A DNA stretch of 64,000 bases from Clostridium sp. C105KSO13 (GCF_001517425.1 NZ_FBWL01000171.1:124001-188000), one strand, 5' to 3'. Shown: positions 1 through 10,033, counted from the stretch's first letter. Numbers and translations: made by a program. The notes: generated by a model from the letters alone, not told the origin.

Positions 1-882
1 GCTCTCGCCAAATAATTTTAAGAACTCCCGGGCTGCTCTGGTTAAAGGGATTTGATCGTTGTGTGCGATGACGATCTCCCTCTCGGGCAGATCTTCTTCT
101 GTTTCGACAATAAACAAATCTTCAAGATTATCAGCGATGCAGTAATCCGGGATGAAAGCAATTCCCAATCCTATGCGGGCCAGATCCATAAGAAGATCAT
201 TGCTGGTCAGCTCTATTTCAGGGACGAGGTCCAGCTGGTGCTGCTGGAACATCCTGTGGAGAAACTCATTTGTTGTGCTTTGCCTATCCAGCATTAAAAT
301 AGGGTATTTGACAAGTTGTTCAAATGTAAGTTTCCTGTCTTTTAAATCGTGGAAGGACTGATTGGCTATGAAAACATCTCGGAAGGTTTTTATTTTTTTA
401 AAAAAAGAAACATTGCTTAGATAGCTGTTGGGATAGTTTACTACAATCAGGTCCACCTGACCAAGTTCCAGAAGTTTTACACATTTAATGGAAGTCTGGT
501 TGATGACTTTAATATGTGCATTTGGAAATGTCTTATGAAAATTTTCGAGATAGGGAATCAGAAAGTAGCGGCAGATGGTATCAGTGGCCCCAATACGGAT
601 CTGTCCACCTGTGGAAAGTGCATCAAGGAGTTGTGCCTCTCCCCGCTGTATCAGATGCATGGCCGGTTCAATGTGGCGCATCAGAATCTCTCCCTCTGGA
701 GTCAGAGAAACCCGCTTTGTGCTGCGAATGAACAGCGTCTGGTCAAGTTTATTTTCCAGAGTTTTTATAGACTGGCTCACCGCAGACTGGGAAATGAAAA
801 GCTTTTTGGATGCTTCAGAAAAACTTAAAGCAGATGCCACATGATAAAATACTTTGTAAAGTTCATAATTTATATCCACCAT
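1..882 (-). CDS. LysR-family transcriptional regulator (3' end beyond left edge)
   Basis: DNA-binding regulator; 294 codons are visible from an ATG at 880-882, preceded by AGGAGG on the minus strand, and the frame runs off the window still open. LysR proteins are usually about 290-300 residues, so only a few residues are missing. The N-terminus (MVDINYELYKVFYHVA) begins a winged helix-turn-helix containing SEASKKLFISQSAVSQSIK, followed by the linker helix and an effector-binding domain with the usual GLGIAFIPDY segment near the end. It is divergent from the DUF1461 gene across about 170 bp. Its target and effector cannot be read from the sequence. Confidence 0.93.
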   Translation of the reverse strand, partial: MVDINYELYKVFYHVASALSFSEASKKLFISQSAVSQSIKTLENKLDQTLFIRSTKRVSLTPEGEILMRHIEPAMHLIQRGEAQLLDALSTGGQIRIGATDTICRYFLIPYLENFHKTFPNAHIKVINQTSIKCVKLLELGQVDLIVVNYPNSYLSNVSFFKKIKTFRDVFIANQSFHDLKDRKLTFEQLVKYPILMLDRQSTTNEFLHRMFQQHQLDLVPEIELTSNDLLMDLARIGLGIAFIPDYCIADNLEDLFIVETEEDLPEREIVIAHNDQIPLTRAAREFLKLFGES

Positions 883-962
883 TAGACCTCCTAATAAATA
901 CTCCTTGTAGTATAAGATGTATGGAAGTGAATTACAACCCCTGTTATGATAAAATGATACCA

Positions 963-1017
963 GGGTCAAAAGGTCATGCATTTCATGCTTGCATGAAAAA
1001 GCATGACTTTGGGACCC
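963..1017. repeat. Long nested inverted repeat
   Basis: Outer arms GGGTCAAAAGGTCATGC (963-979) and GCATGACTTTGGGACCC (1001-1017) pair at 14 of 17 positions. Inside them TTTCATGC and GCATGAAA (981-988, 991-998) form a perfect stem with a 2-nt loop. The whole 55 nt folds as one long hairpin upstream of the DUF1461 gene. It lacks a T-tract, so it is not a clear terminator. It could be a dispersed hairpin element or a leader structure. Confidence 0.7.
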
Positions 1018-1053
1018 GAGAAACATGATAAAAACAGGACGGGAGATTTGAGA

Positions 1054-1752
1054 ATGAAAAAGGCGGGACACTGGGCACTGGGGATTATTTTATCGTTTGC
1101 TGTAATTATTATTCTTTTGATTTCGAGTTTTGAAGCAGCAATGTATACAGATTTCAGCTTTTATGAAAATGAATATAAAAAATATAATGTACTTCCTGAG
1201 CTGGATATGAAAATGAAAGACATGATGTACGTCACCCATGAAATGATGGAATACCTGAGAGGGGACAGGAAAAATCTTCAGGTGATTACAACGGTTGAAG
1301 GGAAAAAGCAGGACTTTTTTAATGACCAGGACAAGCTCCATATGAAAGACGTGCAGGGATTATTTATAGGAGGCCTGCGTTTGAGAGCAGGCAGTGCTGT
1401 TATTTTGTTCCTATGCCTTCTTCTTTTAATATTTACCAGGGGAGACTGGAAATATATTATTCCCCGCGCATTTCAGATTGCATTGGGGGTAACAGGAGCA
1501 ATCTCGGCAGTACTGGGATATGTGCTTTCCAGGGATTTTACATCTGCATTTATAAGGTTCCATGAGGTTTTTTTTACGAATGATCTGTGGGTGTTTGATC
1601 CGGCTGAAGACTTTATGATCCGGATGCTGCCGGAAGGACTGTTTTCTGATTTTGTTGTGAGAATAGGCAGTATATTTACGGCAGGTCTTGTTATCCTGCT
1701 GATTTGCAGTGTTATATGGAGAAGAAAGACAAAGATTAGAGAAACTAATTAA
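1054..1752 (+). CDS. DUF1461 / TIGR01906-type integral membrane protein
   Basis: A 232-residue membrane protein of unknown function. The start at 1054 is chosen because GGGAG lies just upstream; an in-frame ATG at 1003 lies inside the long hairpin and has no ribosome site. It shows an N-terminal membrane segment, an extracytoplasmic stretch with the family-like pattern FYENEYKKYNV, then VTHEMMEYLRG and HMKDVQGLF, and three further hydrophobic segments (about residues 110-126, 138-158 and 205-223). Length and topology fit the family. No function is inferred; purL follows on the same strand. Confidence 0.85.
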   Translation: MKKAGHWALGIILSFAVIIILLISSFEAAMYTDFSFYENEYKKYNVLPELDMKMKDMMYVTHEMMEYLRGDRKNLQVITTVEGKKQDFFNDQDKLHMKDVQGLFIGGLRLRAGSAVILFLCLLLLIFTRGDWKYIIPRAFQIALGVTGAISAVLGYVLSRDFTSAFIRFHEVFFTNDLWVFDPAEDFMIRMLPEGLFSDFVVRIGSIFTAGLVILLICSVIWRRKTKIRETN

Positions 1753-1840
1753 TTAGTTTAATATTATTAATTATTCTTATCAGGTGCGTCATGGTAGAAT
1801 AATTAAGCAGGATACAGTGAAGATGCAAAGGAGACTGCTT

Positions 1841-4800
1841 ATGAGTGAGGTAAGACGCATATATGTAGAAAAAAAGGATGAATTTGATATTGCAGCAAAA
1901 GAATTAGGACATGAAATCAGATACTATCTTGGAATCGGGACAGTGACTGGCGTTCGTGTCCTTATTCGTTATGATGTGGCGAATATTTCTGACGGAAAAT
2001 TTGAAAGGGCGTGTAAAGGTATCTTTGCAGAACCACCTGTCGACATACTGTATCAGGAACATTTCCCTGTACAGGAAGGAAGCCATGTTTTTTCAGTAGA
2101 ATATCTGCCCGGACAGTTTGACCAGAGGGCGGATTCTGCAGAACAGTGTATACAGCTTATCAGTGAAGAGGAAAAACCTGTGATCCGGACGGCTGTAACC
2201 TATGTCATCCAGGGAAATGTGACAGAAAGCGAGCTGGAAGCTATAAAAGTCCACTGTATTAATCCTGTAGATTCAAGAGAAGCCAGGCACCAAAAGCCCG
2301 AATCACTGGCGGTATCTTTTGAAGAGCCGGAGGTTGTTCGGATTTTTGAGGATTTTGGGACTATGACCCAAGATAAGCTGAAAGATTTATACGATTCCCT
2401 GGGCCTGGCGATGACTTTCAAAGATTTTCTATATATACAGAAATATTTCAGAGATGAGGAAAAGAGAAATCCTACAATAACTGAAGTCCGAGTGTTGGAT
2501 ACTTACTGGTCAGATCATTGCCGCCACACTACATTTTCTACGGAGCTGAAAAAAATTTCCTTTGGTGATGGAGACTATAAAGAGCCTATGATGCGGACTT
2601 ATCACCAGTATTTACAGGATCACAGAGAAATTTCTGGGGACAGGGAAGACGAATGTATCTGCCTTATGGACCTGGCACTGATGGCGCTTCGGAAACTGAA
2701 GAAAGAAGGAAAATTGAACGATCAGGAGGAATCTGATGAAATCAATGCGTGCAGTATTGTGGTTCCCATAATGGTGGACGGCACAGAAGAAGAATGGCTG
2801 ATCAATTTCAAAAATGAGACACATAATCATCCGACGGAAATCGAGCCATTCGGAGGCGCTGCAACCTGTCTTGGAGGTGCAATACGGGATCCTCTTTCCG
2901 GCCGTACCTATGTGTATCAGGCTATGCGGGTAACAGGGGCAGCCAATCCAACGGTATCTATACAGGATACATTAAAGGGAAAATTGCCACAGAAAAAGTT
3001 GGTGAGCCAGGCAGCCCGTGGTTACAGTTCTTATGGGAATCAGATAGGTCTCGCCACCGGTATTGTGCAGGAGATATACCATCCGGATTATGTAGCAAAA
3101 CGCATGGAGATTGGTGCAGTGTTAGGTGCAGCACCGAAAAGGGCAGTGATCCGGGAGACTGCAGATCCGGGGGACAGAATTATTTTGCTGGGAGGACGTA
3201 CCGGCCGGGACGGGTGCGGCGGGGCAACGGGATCTTCAAAGGTCCACACGGAGGAGTCCATTGCAGAATGTAGTGCAGAAGTACAGAAAGGGAACCCACC
3301 TACAGAACGTAAGCTGCAGCGTCTGTTCAGAAGAGAGGAAGTAAGCAGCTTAATAAAGAAATGTAATGATTTTGGTGCAGGGGGTGTTTCGGTCGCCGTA
3401 GGTGAATTAGCAGATGGGATTTGCATTGATCTGGATAAGGTACCAAAAAAATATGCCGGGCTTGACGGAACTGAAATTGCGATTTCCGAATCTCAGGAGA
3501 GAATGGCAGTTGTTGTAGATCCGGAAAATGTGGCTCGATTCCTGGACTTTGCAAAAGAAGAAAATCTGGAAGCAGTGGAGACTGCAGTGGTCACAGAGTC
3601 TTCAAGATTGATTATGGTGTGGCAGGGGAAAGAAATTGTAAACATTTCCCATACATTTCTGGACACCAATGGGGCACACCGGGAGACGGACGTGGAAGTG
3701 GAAATACCGAGCAGGATATCGAGTCTGCTTATAAAAGAGCAAATAGAAAATGTAAGAGAAAAGTGGCTCAGTGTGCTGGGAGACTTGAATGTATGCTCTC
3801 AAAAGGGACTGGTGGAAATGTTTGACAGCTCGATCGGGGCAGGTTCTGTGCTCATGCCATACGGAGGAAAATACCAGTTGACTAAATCCCAGACAATGGT
3901 GGCAAAGGTGCCCGTTTTAAAAGGAGAAACAGACAGTGTTTCCATGATGAGCTATGGATTTGATCCTTATCTGTCCGGTTGGAGTCCATACCATGGGGCA
4001 ATTTATGCTATCACAGAATCTGTGGCAAAAATTGTGGCATCGGGAGGGGATTACAGGAAAATACATTTTACTTTTCAGGAGTATTTCCGAAGGATGACAG
4101 CAGATCCAAAGAGATGGAGTCAGCCTTTTGCAGCACTGCTTGGAGCTTATGACGCTCAGCTTGGATTCGGGCTTGCTGCCATCGGTGGAAAGGACAGTAT
4201 GTCGGGAACGTTCCAGGATAGAGATGTTCCTCCTACACTGGTCTCATTTGCTGTGGCTATGGCAAAAGACAAAGAAATCATAACTCCGGAATTGAAAAAA
4301 ACGGGAAATAAACTTATATGGATGAAAACCCCCAAAAACGAATATGATATTCCTGTATACAGTCAGCTGAAGGATCAGTATGACTTGTTTTATAAGGACA
4401 TCCACAGTGGCAGGATTGTATCTGCTTATGCACTGGACAGATACGGCGTTATTGCGGCCGTAAGTAAGATGGCGTTTGGCAATGGGGTTGGCCTTAGAAT
4501 AGAAGCTGACATAAAGGCAGACGAATTGTTCGCCCCGGCATTCGGAGACCTTGTGGCGGAAGTTCCGGCGGATAAAGCCTGCGAACTTAGGATTCCATGT
4601 ACTGTAATCGGTGAAGTAACAGCAGACCAGATCTTCCATTATGGAGACACGGCAATCCCCCTTGAGGAAGCAAAAAATGCATGGACGCAGACACTGGAGA
4701 ATGTATTTGCCACAAAATCTTCTTCAGACTGCAAGGAAGTAATAGAAGAAAACCTTTACCAAACAGAGAATATACATATTTGTGGTCACCAGATAGGACA

Positions 4801-5617
4801 GCCATCCGTATTCATACCGGTATTTCCAGGAACAAACTGTGAATATGACAGCCAAAAGGCATTTGAACGGGCGGGAGCCTCAGTGACAACAAAAGTGTTC
4901 AGAAATATGAGCGCATCGGATATACGTGAATCTGTTGAAGTATTTGAACGGGAAATTTCAAAAGCTCAGATTATCATGTTTCCGGGCGGATTTAGTGCAG
5001 GAGATGAGCCTGATGGCTCCGCAAAGTTTTTTGCAACGGCTTTTCAAAATGCAAAGATAAAGGAGGCGGTAGAAAAACTGATTCATGAACGCGACGGACT
5101 TGTTTTAGGAATCTGCAATGGGTTTCAGGCTCTCATTAAACTGGGATTGGTTCCTCATGGCTGCATTGTGGAGCAGACAGAGGAATCCCCCACCCTCACA
5201 TACAACACGATTGGACGACATATTTCGAAAATGGTTTATACAAAAGTAATTTCGAACAAATCCCCATGGCTTTGGGGAGCGGAGGTCGGAAAAGTGTATA
5301 CCAGCCCAGTATCCCACGGGGAAGGGCGGTTTGTCGCCGGCGAGAAGTGCATGGATCAACTGTTTTCAAATGGCCAGGCAGCAACCCAATACTGTGATAT
5401 AGACGGTGTTGTCAGCATGAATGAAGAATGGAATGTAAATGGTTCTTACCGGGCTATCGAAAGTATCACCAGTCCTGACGGGCGTGTGCTGGGAAAGATG
5501 GCTCATGCAGAGAGGCGGGGAGATTCAGTGGCAATCAACATATATGGAGAACAGGATATGAAAATATTTGAATCAGGTGTGAAATATTTTACTGGAGGGC
5601 AGATAATTGGTAAATAA
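1841..5617 (+). CDS. purL: Phosphoribosylformylglycinamidine synthase, single-chain
   Basis: Converts FGAR plus glutamine and ATP to FGAM in de novo purine synthesis, in the cytoplasm. The start at 1841 has AAAGGAG at 1827-1833; in-frame upstream ATGs lack this. At 1258 residues it is the large form carrying synthetase and glutaminase domains in one chain. Visible motifs are NETHNHPT with the following GGAATCLGG, the second half GGKDSM, and a C-terminal class I amidotransferase with FPGTNCEYDS, nucleophile Cys1092 in GICNGFQ and the His1159/Glu1161 pair in SHGEGRF. It overlaps the next gene by 11 bp, suggesting translational coupling. Confidence 0.97.
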   Translation: MSEVRRIYVEKKDEFDIAAKELGHEIRYYLGIGTVTGVRVLIRYDVANISDGKFERACKGIFAEPPVDILYQEHFPVQEGSHVFSVEYLPGQFDQRADSAEQCIQLISEEEKPVIRTAVTYVIQGNVTESELEAIKVHCINPVDSREARHQKPESLAVSFEEPEVVRIFEDFGTMTQDKLKDLYDSLGLAMTFKDFLYIQKYFRDEEKRNPTITEVRVLDTYWSDHCRHTTFSTELKKISFGDGDYKEPMMRTYHQYLQDHREISGDREDECICLMDLALMALRKLKKEGKLNDQEESDEINACSIVVPIMVDGTEEEWLINFKNETHNHPTEIEPFGGAATCLGGAIRDPLSGRTYVYQAMRVTGAANPTVSIQDTLKGKLPQKKLVSQAARGYSSYGNQIGLATGIVQEIYHPDYVAKRMEIGAVLGAAPKRAVIRETADPGDRIILLGGRTGRDGCGGATGSSKVHTEESIAECSAEVQKGNPPTERKLQRLFRREEVSSLIKKCNDFGAGGVSVAVGELADGICIDLDKVPKKYAGLDGTEIAISESQERMAVVVDPENVARFLDFAKEENLEAVETAVVTESSRLIMVWQGKEIVNISHTFLDTNGAHRETDVEVEIPSRISSLLIKEQIENVREKWLSVLGDLNVCSQKGLVEMFDSSIGAGSVLMPYGGKYQLTKSQTMVAKVPVLKGETDSVSMMSYGFDPYLSGWSPYHGAIYAITESVAKIVASGGDYRKIHFTFQEYFRRMTADPKRWSQPFAALLGAYDAQLGFGLAAIGGKDSMSGTFQDRDVPPTLVSFAVAMAKDKEIITPELKKTGNKLIWMKTPKNEYDIPVYSQLKDQYDLFYKDIHSGRIVSAYALDRYGVIAAVSKMAFGNGVGLRIEADIKADELFAPAFGDLVAEVPADKACELRIPCTVIGEVTADQIFHYGDTAIPLEEAKNAWTQTLENVFATKSSSDCKEVIEENLYQTENIHICGHQIGQPSVFIPVFPGTNCEYDSQKAFERAGASVTTKVFRNMSASDIRESVEVFEREISKAQIIMFPGGFSAGDEPDGSAKFFATAFQNAKIKEAVEKLIHERDGLVLGICNGFQALIKLGLVPHGCIVEQTEESPTLTYNTIGRHISKMVYTKVISNKSPWLWGAEVGKVYTSPVSHGEGRFVAGEKCMDQLFSNGQAATQYCDIDGVVSMNEEWNVNGSYRAIESITSPDGRVLGKMAHAERRGDSVAINIYGEQDMKIFESGVKYFTGGQIIGK

Positions 5618-6824
5618 GGAGCAGTTATGGGAATGGATCCAGACGCTGGGAACAATCGGAAAAAATCCGGATGGCAGTGTAACTCGTTTTCCTTTTACGA
5701 ATGAAGACCGTGAAGCCGGAGAATATTTAAAAAGATTGATGAGGGAAGCCGGACTTGCTGTGAGAGAAGATGCAGTTGGAAATATTATCGGCGAATGGGA
5801 AGGGCGGGATAAAAGTCTGCCCGTTGTTCTGACAGGTTCTCATTATGATACCGTTCAAAACGGAGGAAAATTTGATGGTACATTAGGCGTTCTGGCAGCG
5901 ATAGAAAGCGTTCAAACCATGAGAGAGGCTGGATTTATCCCAAAACATTCCATCCGCGTGATCGGTTTTAAGGATGAGGAGGGAAATCGTTTCGGCTACG
6001 GTATGATCGGCAGTAAGGCAGTGTGCGGGCTTGCAGACCCAAATAAATTAAAGTCAAAGGATGAGAATGGGATTACACTTTATCAGGCTATGAAAGATTT
6101 TGGAGTTCATCCCGACAAATTGGATTCCTGCGAAATGAATGACCTGCAAATGTTTGTTGAATTGCATATCGAGCAGGGAAAAGTACTGGAGGAAAGACGC
6201 GCACAGATTGGCATTGTTACAGGCATTGCAGGGGTGACCCGCTTTGAGGTTACTGTCACGGGTGAAAGCGGACACGCCGGCTCTACCCCAATGAAAGGGC
6301 GCAAAGACCCTGTAGTGGCCATGAGTAAGTGGATTACAAGGCTTACATTGCTGGCAGAGACAAATGAGGAAATTCGTGCAACCGTGGGAGAAATCACTAC
6401 AGTACCGGGAGTACGGAATGTAATTTGTGCGAAAGTAAGGTTTTCTCTGGATATAAGAGCCCTTGATAACCAGGAGGTTCGTATTTTTATGAAAACTATG
6501 GAGGCCTATGGAAGAGAACTGGAAACACAGCATGGCGTGCAAATCCAACTTGTACCGGAGCTTTCAAATCCATCACATTTATGCAGTGAGAAATATAGGC
6601 ATATAGTTGACGAGATCTGCCTGGAGAAGAACATTCTGGCAGTCAGTCTTACCAGCGGAGCCGGGCACGACTGTATGAATTTTGCAGGAAAATGCGACAC
6701 TGCTTTAATCTTTGTACCATCAGAAAGGGGGCTGTCCCACAGGAAAGAAGAATACACCTCAAAAGAGGACTGTGCAGTCGGTGCTGAAGTACTATGCGAA
6801 TTTTTGAAACGGACAGCATGTTAA
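5607..6824 (+). CDS. M20-family amidohydrolase (N-carbamoyl-amino acid hydrolase / allantoate amidohydrolase type)
   Basis: A metal-dependent hydrolase of the hydantoinase/carbamoylase group, which removes carbamoyl or ureido groups from amino-acid-like substrates. The start is TTG at 5607, supported by GGAGG at 5594-5598 and by the overlap with the purL stop. Metal-site motifs are GSHYDTVQNGGKFDG, FKDEEGNRFG, ELHIEQGKVLE, and SGAGHDCMNF with a late His in GLSHRKEEY; GESGHAGSTPM marks the dimerisation domain. The 405-residue length is normal. The setting between purL, a purine permease and adenine deaminase suggests a purine-derived ureido substrate, but AllC and HyuC cannot be separated by eye. 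Confidence 0.88.
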   Translation: MVNKEQLWEWIQTLGTIGKNPDGSVTRFPFTNEDREAGEYLKRLMREAGLAVREDAVGNIIGEWEGRDKSLPVVLTGSHYDTVQNGGKFDGTLGVLAAIESVQTMREAGFIPKHSIRVIGFKDEEGNRFGYGMIGSKAVCGLADPNKLKSKDENGITLYQAMKDFGVHPDKLDSCEMNDLQMFVELHIEQGKVLEERRAQIGIVTGIAGVTRFEVTVTGESGHAGSTPMKGRKDPVVAMSKWITRLTLLAETNEEIRATVGEITTVPGVRNVICAKVRFSLDIRALDNQEVRIFMKTMEAYGRELETQHGVQIQLVPELSNPSHLCSEKYRHIVDEICLEKNILAVSLTSGAGHDCMNFAGKCDTALIFVPSERGLSHRKEEYTSKEDCAVGAEVLCEFLKRTAC

Positions 6825-6845
6825 GACAAAAAGGAGAAAAGAGAG

Positions 6846-8171
6846 ATGAGTATGAAAAGTTTTTTTAAATTGGAGGAAAAGAAAACAAATGTTAAGACAG
6901 AGGTGATTGCCGGAGTAACAACTTTCATGACTATGGCCTATGTACTGGCAGTACAACCCAGCGCTATAGTAGGTTTCTCAGGGGATACTTATACAGATAT
7001 CAACGGAATTGTCATCACCAAAGAGGCTATTATGGTGACATGTGCCGTTGTAAGTGCAATTATCACTCTTTTTATGGGGCTGTATGCAAATCTGCCATTT
7101 GCGCTTGCTACGGGGATGGGCACAAACTTTATGTTTGGGGGCCTGATACAGTCAAACACATTGTCGTTCGGTGCAGTTATGGCTACAACTTTGATTTCCG
7201 GTGTGATTTTCGTAATTTTAACTATTTTTGGTGTTCGCGATCTTATTGTCAAGGCAATTCCCAAAAATATTAAAACCGGGATCGGAACGGCAATCGGGTT
7301 TTATATTACGTATTTAGGCTTTAAAAATTCTGGTATCGGAAGTTTTGAAAATGGCATTTCTTTCGGCAATTTGAGAGACCCAGCAGTACTGTTGGCAATA
7401 CTTGGTTTATTCCTTATTGCAATTCTAACGGCTTATAAAGTTAATGGCGCCATACTTATCGGTATCGTAACGGTTACAATTATAGGGATACCTTTAGGGG
7501 TCACCACGATACCGGAAACTTTTGCAAAGGTTCCCGATTTTGCCGGCTTAAGTAATATTATGTTTGAATTTGACTTTATATCCCTGCTCACATTTCAGAC
7601 CATTGTCTACGTTTTTATAGCCTTTTGTGGAGACTTTTTCTCCACCCTGGGTACTGTGTTAGGGGTGGGCGGAAAGGCAGGTATGCTCGACGAAAATGGA
7701 AACATGCCGGAAATTCAGAAACCTTTTCTTGTGGATGCCATTGGTACCTGTGTAAGTGCCTTTACCGGAAATACCACGATCACTACCTTTGTGGAATCTA
7801 CTGCAGGCGTGGAAGCAGGCGGGCGTTCCGGACTTACCAGTGTTGTCGTAAGTGTACTTTTTGGTATTATGGTACTGTTCTCGCCGCTGGTATTAATGAT
7901 TCCTAATGCAGCTACCGGGCCGGCACTGATTTTTGTGGGTCTGCTGATGATCAATGGTATTCAGAGTATTGATTTCAGTGACTTTACAGAGCTGTTTGGC
8001 ACCTTTATCATGATTGTATTCGTGATTTTTACCGGCGGGATTGCCAGTGGTATTGCTGCAGGTATTCTGGCCCACATCGTGATTAAATTGGCAACGGGAA
8101 AATGGAAAGAGCTGCATCCGGTTATGTATGTGTTAGCGATACCACTGGTTATGTATTTCATATTTATGTAG
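6846..8171 (+). CDS. NCS2-family purine permease (AzgA/PbuG-like)
   Basis: A membrane transporter that probably imports adenine, guanine or hypoxanthine with protons. The 441-residue protein begins MSMKSFFKLEEKKTNVKTEV, leading to the family-typical GVTTFMTMAYVLAVQPS, then many hydrophobic segments; ATGMGTNFM and FTGNTTITTFVESTAGVEAG match the substrate-site helices of this branch. AAGGAG lies about 9 bp before the ATG. It is 21 bp after the amidohydrolase and 12 bp before adenine deaminase, so the three are surely co-transcribed and their functions agree. Exact base specificity is not visible. Confidence 0.93.
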   Translation: MSMKSFFKLEEKKTNVKTEVIAGVTTFMTMAYVLAVQPSAIVGFSGDTYTDINGIVITKEAIMVTCAVVSAIITLFMGLYANLPFALATGMGTNFMFGGLIQSNTLSFGAVMATTLISGVIFVILTIFGVRDLIVKAIPKNIKTGIGTAIGFYITYLGFKNSGIGSFENGISFGNLRDPAVLLAILGLFLIAILTAYKVNGAILIGIVTVTIIGIPLGVTTIPETFAKVPDFAGLSNIMFEFDFISLLTFQTIVYVFIAFCGDFFSTLGTVLGVGGKAGMLDENGNMPEIQKPFLVDAIGTCVSAFTGNTTITTFVESTAGVEAGGRSGLTSVVVSVLFGIMVLFSPLVLMIPNAATGPALIFVGLLMINGIQSIDFSDFTELFGTFIMIVFVIFTGGIASGIAAGILAHIVIKLATGKWKELHPVMYVLAIPLVMYFIFM

Positions 8172-8183
8172 GAGGAGAAGAAA

Positions 8184-9956
8184 ATGAAAATATATCCCAA
8201 AAATAAAAGAAACTTATTAAAGGCGGCACTAGGTGAGCTTCAAAGTGATCTCCTGATCAAAAATGTCCGCCTGGTGAATGTAATCACAGGCGAAGTATAT
8301 CCGGCAAGTGTATATGTGTATGATGGAATGATTGCTCATGTGGAATGGCACAATCCAGAGGATAACACTTTCACAGCCGAAGAAGTCATTGACGGCGAAG
8401 GCAAATTTCTGATTCCCGGACTGGTCGACAGCCATGTGCACATTGAAAGTTCTATGATGACTCCGAGAAATTTTGCAAAGGCAGTGATTCCTCATGGTAC
8501 TACCACAGTGATTACTGATCCTCACGAGATAGGAAATGTATATGGCGTGGAGGGTGTACGTTACATGCATGATGCCGGAAGCAATCTGCCAATGTGCCAG
8601 TACATTGATATCCCCAGCTGTGTACCGTCGGTACCCGGGCTGGAAAATGCCGGTGCAGATTTCGGCGCTTCGGAGATTGAAGAGTTGGCCGGACTTGAGC
8701 GGGTAATCGGACTTGCGGAGGTTATGAGTTATATCGATGTCATTCACGGGGAAGACAGAATGATGGATATTCTTGATGTGGCAGAAAAACACGGACTTTA
8801 TCTCCAGGGGCATGCACCGTTTCTGACAGGCAGAGAGTTGTCGGCCTATCTTTGCGCGGGTCCGAATACCTGCCATGAAACAAGAGATGCAGGGGAAGCT
8901 ATTGAGAAGTACCGCAGTGGTATGCGCCTTGATGCAAGAGACAGTTCCATCACGAAAAATGTGAAGGAGGTGTGGAATGGTGTTAAAGACTGCAAGTTTT
9001 TTGATAACCTTAGTCTCTGCACGGATGACAGAGAGGCTGATGATATTCTAAATAACGGACAGTTGAATGAAGTTGTCCGCTCTGCGATTAAAGCCGGCAT
9101 GGAACCGATAGCAGCAATCAAATCCGCCACCTGGAATTCAGCCAGAGAAGCCGGAATCACCAATCTGGGCGCTATCGCACCGGGGTATGCCGCAGATATG
9201 TTGATTGTTGATGACCTTAGATCGATTCACCCAAGCTGCGTCATTTACCGGGGTAAGCTGGTTGCCAGAGACGGAAAACTCACAGCGGCAATTGAGGATA
9301 AAAAATATCCACTGGAAAAAAGGAATTCTGTGACTATCAAAGAGTTAAGTGAGGATGATTTCACAATTAAAGTGCAGCCAGGCCAAGACAAAGTAAAAGT
9401 GAATGTAATGCGCTACTATGATTTAAATTTATCTACTACTCAGATAGAAAGTAGAGAATTGCCGGTAGTTGACGGCAAGCTGAAACTGGATGAGGACTTG
9501 AAGTTCGTGGCAGTGGTAAACCGTTATGAAGGAAATGACAATATTGCATTGGGCTTAGTGAGTGGGTTTGGTACAAAGAAGGGCGCGCTGGCGTCTACGG
9601 TCTCTCATGACAGCCATAACCTGACAATTGTCTATGATAAACCAGAGGATGCACTGGCTGCCGCAAATGCTCTAAAAGCCTGCGGCGGCGGTATGTGTGC
9701 GGCTTTAGACGGGAAGATACTTCATACACTGGAACTTCCCCTGGGAGGACTTATCTCCTTAAAACCTGCAGAAGAACTTGCAATTGACAGTGCACAGATG
9801 AAGGACGCTATCCGTCAATTGGGACTGACAGAAATGGAGAACCCCCTTCTTCGCATCGTAACCCTTGCATTGCCGGTTATTCCCGAGGCAAAAATGTCAG
9901 ACCTTGGTTTGGTCAAAGTGTCAACAAAGGAACTGGTACCGCTATTTGTACAGTAA
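8184..9956 (+). CDS. ade: Adenine deaminase
   Basis: Hydrolyses adenine to hypoxanthine and ammonia, feeding purine salvage. The 590 residues match the AdeC length. The amidohydrolase metal motif is DSHVHIESSM, followed by PHGTTTVITDPHE, LQGHAPFL and CTDDREADDI; the C-terminal family domain contains GLVSGFGTKKGALAS and HDSHNL. AGGAGGAG precedes the ATG. It is the last gene of the purine block and lies directly after the NCS2 permease, which would supply its substrate. Confidence 0.96.
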   Translation: MKIYPKNKRNLLKAALGELQSDLLIKNVRLVNVITGEVYPASVYVYDGMIAHVEWHNPEDNTFTAEEVIDGEGKFLIPGLVDSHVHIESSMMTPRNFAKAVIPHGTTTVITDPHEIGNVYGVEGVRYMHDAGSNLPMCQYIDIPSCVPSVPGLENAGADFGASEIEELAGLERVIGLAEVMSYIDVIHGEDRMMDILDVAEKHGLYLQGHAPFLTGRELSAYLCAGPNTCHETRDAGEAIEKYRSGMRLDARDSSITKNVKEVWNGVKDCKFFDNLSLCTDDREADDILNNGQLNEVVRSAIKAGMEPIAAIKSATWNSAREAGITNLGAIAPGYAADMLIVDDLRSIHPSCVIYRGKLVARDGKLTAAIEDKKYPLEKRNSVTIKELSEDDFTIKVQPGQDKVKVNVMRYYDLNLSTTQIESRELPVVDGKLKLDEDLKFVAVVNRYEGNDNIALGLVSGFGTKKGALASTVSHDSHNLTIVYDKPEDALAAANALKACGGGMCAALDGKILHTLELPLGGLISLKPAEELAIDSAQMKDAIRQLGLTEMENPLLRIVTLALPVIPEAKMSDLGLVKVSTKELVPLFVQ

Positions 9957-9972
9957 GTCAAATACCCCACAG
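9957..9972. repeat. Partial copy of a GTCAAATACCCC element
   Basis: GTCAAATACCCCACAG directly follows the ade stop codon. It differs by one base from the start of the hairpin element at 38046, which also sits directly on a stop codon. Here the second arm of the hairpin is not recognisable, so this looks like a degraded copy. Confidence 0.45.
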
Positions 9973-10033
9973 CTGGCGTGTCCTGTCTTTTGAAGTAGAA
10001 GTGAAAAAGTGAATAATATTTGCATAAAAAATC

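Noticed and set aside
52-844. Several plus-strand open frames
   Set aside because: They run antisense to the LysR regulator, which has a ribosome site and coherent family motifs on the minus strand.
8229-8876. 215-residue open frame on the minus strand
   Set aside because: It is antisense to adenine deaminase and lacks family motifs.
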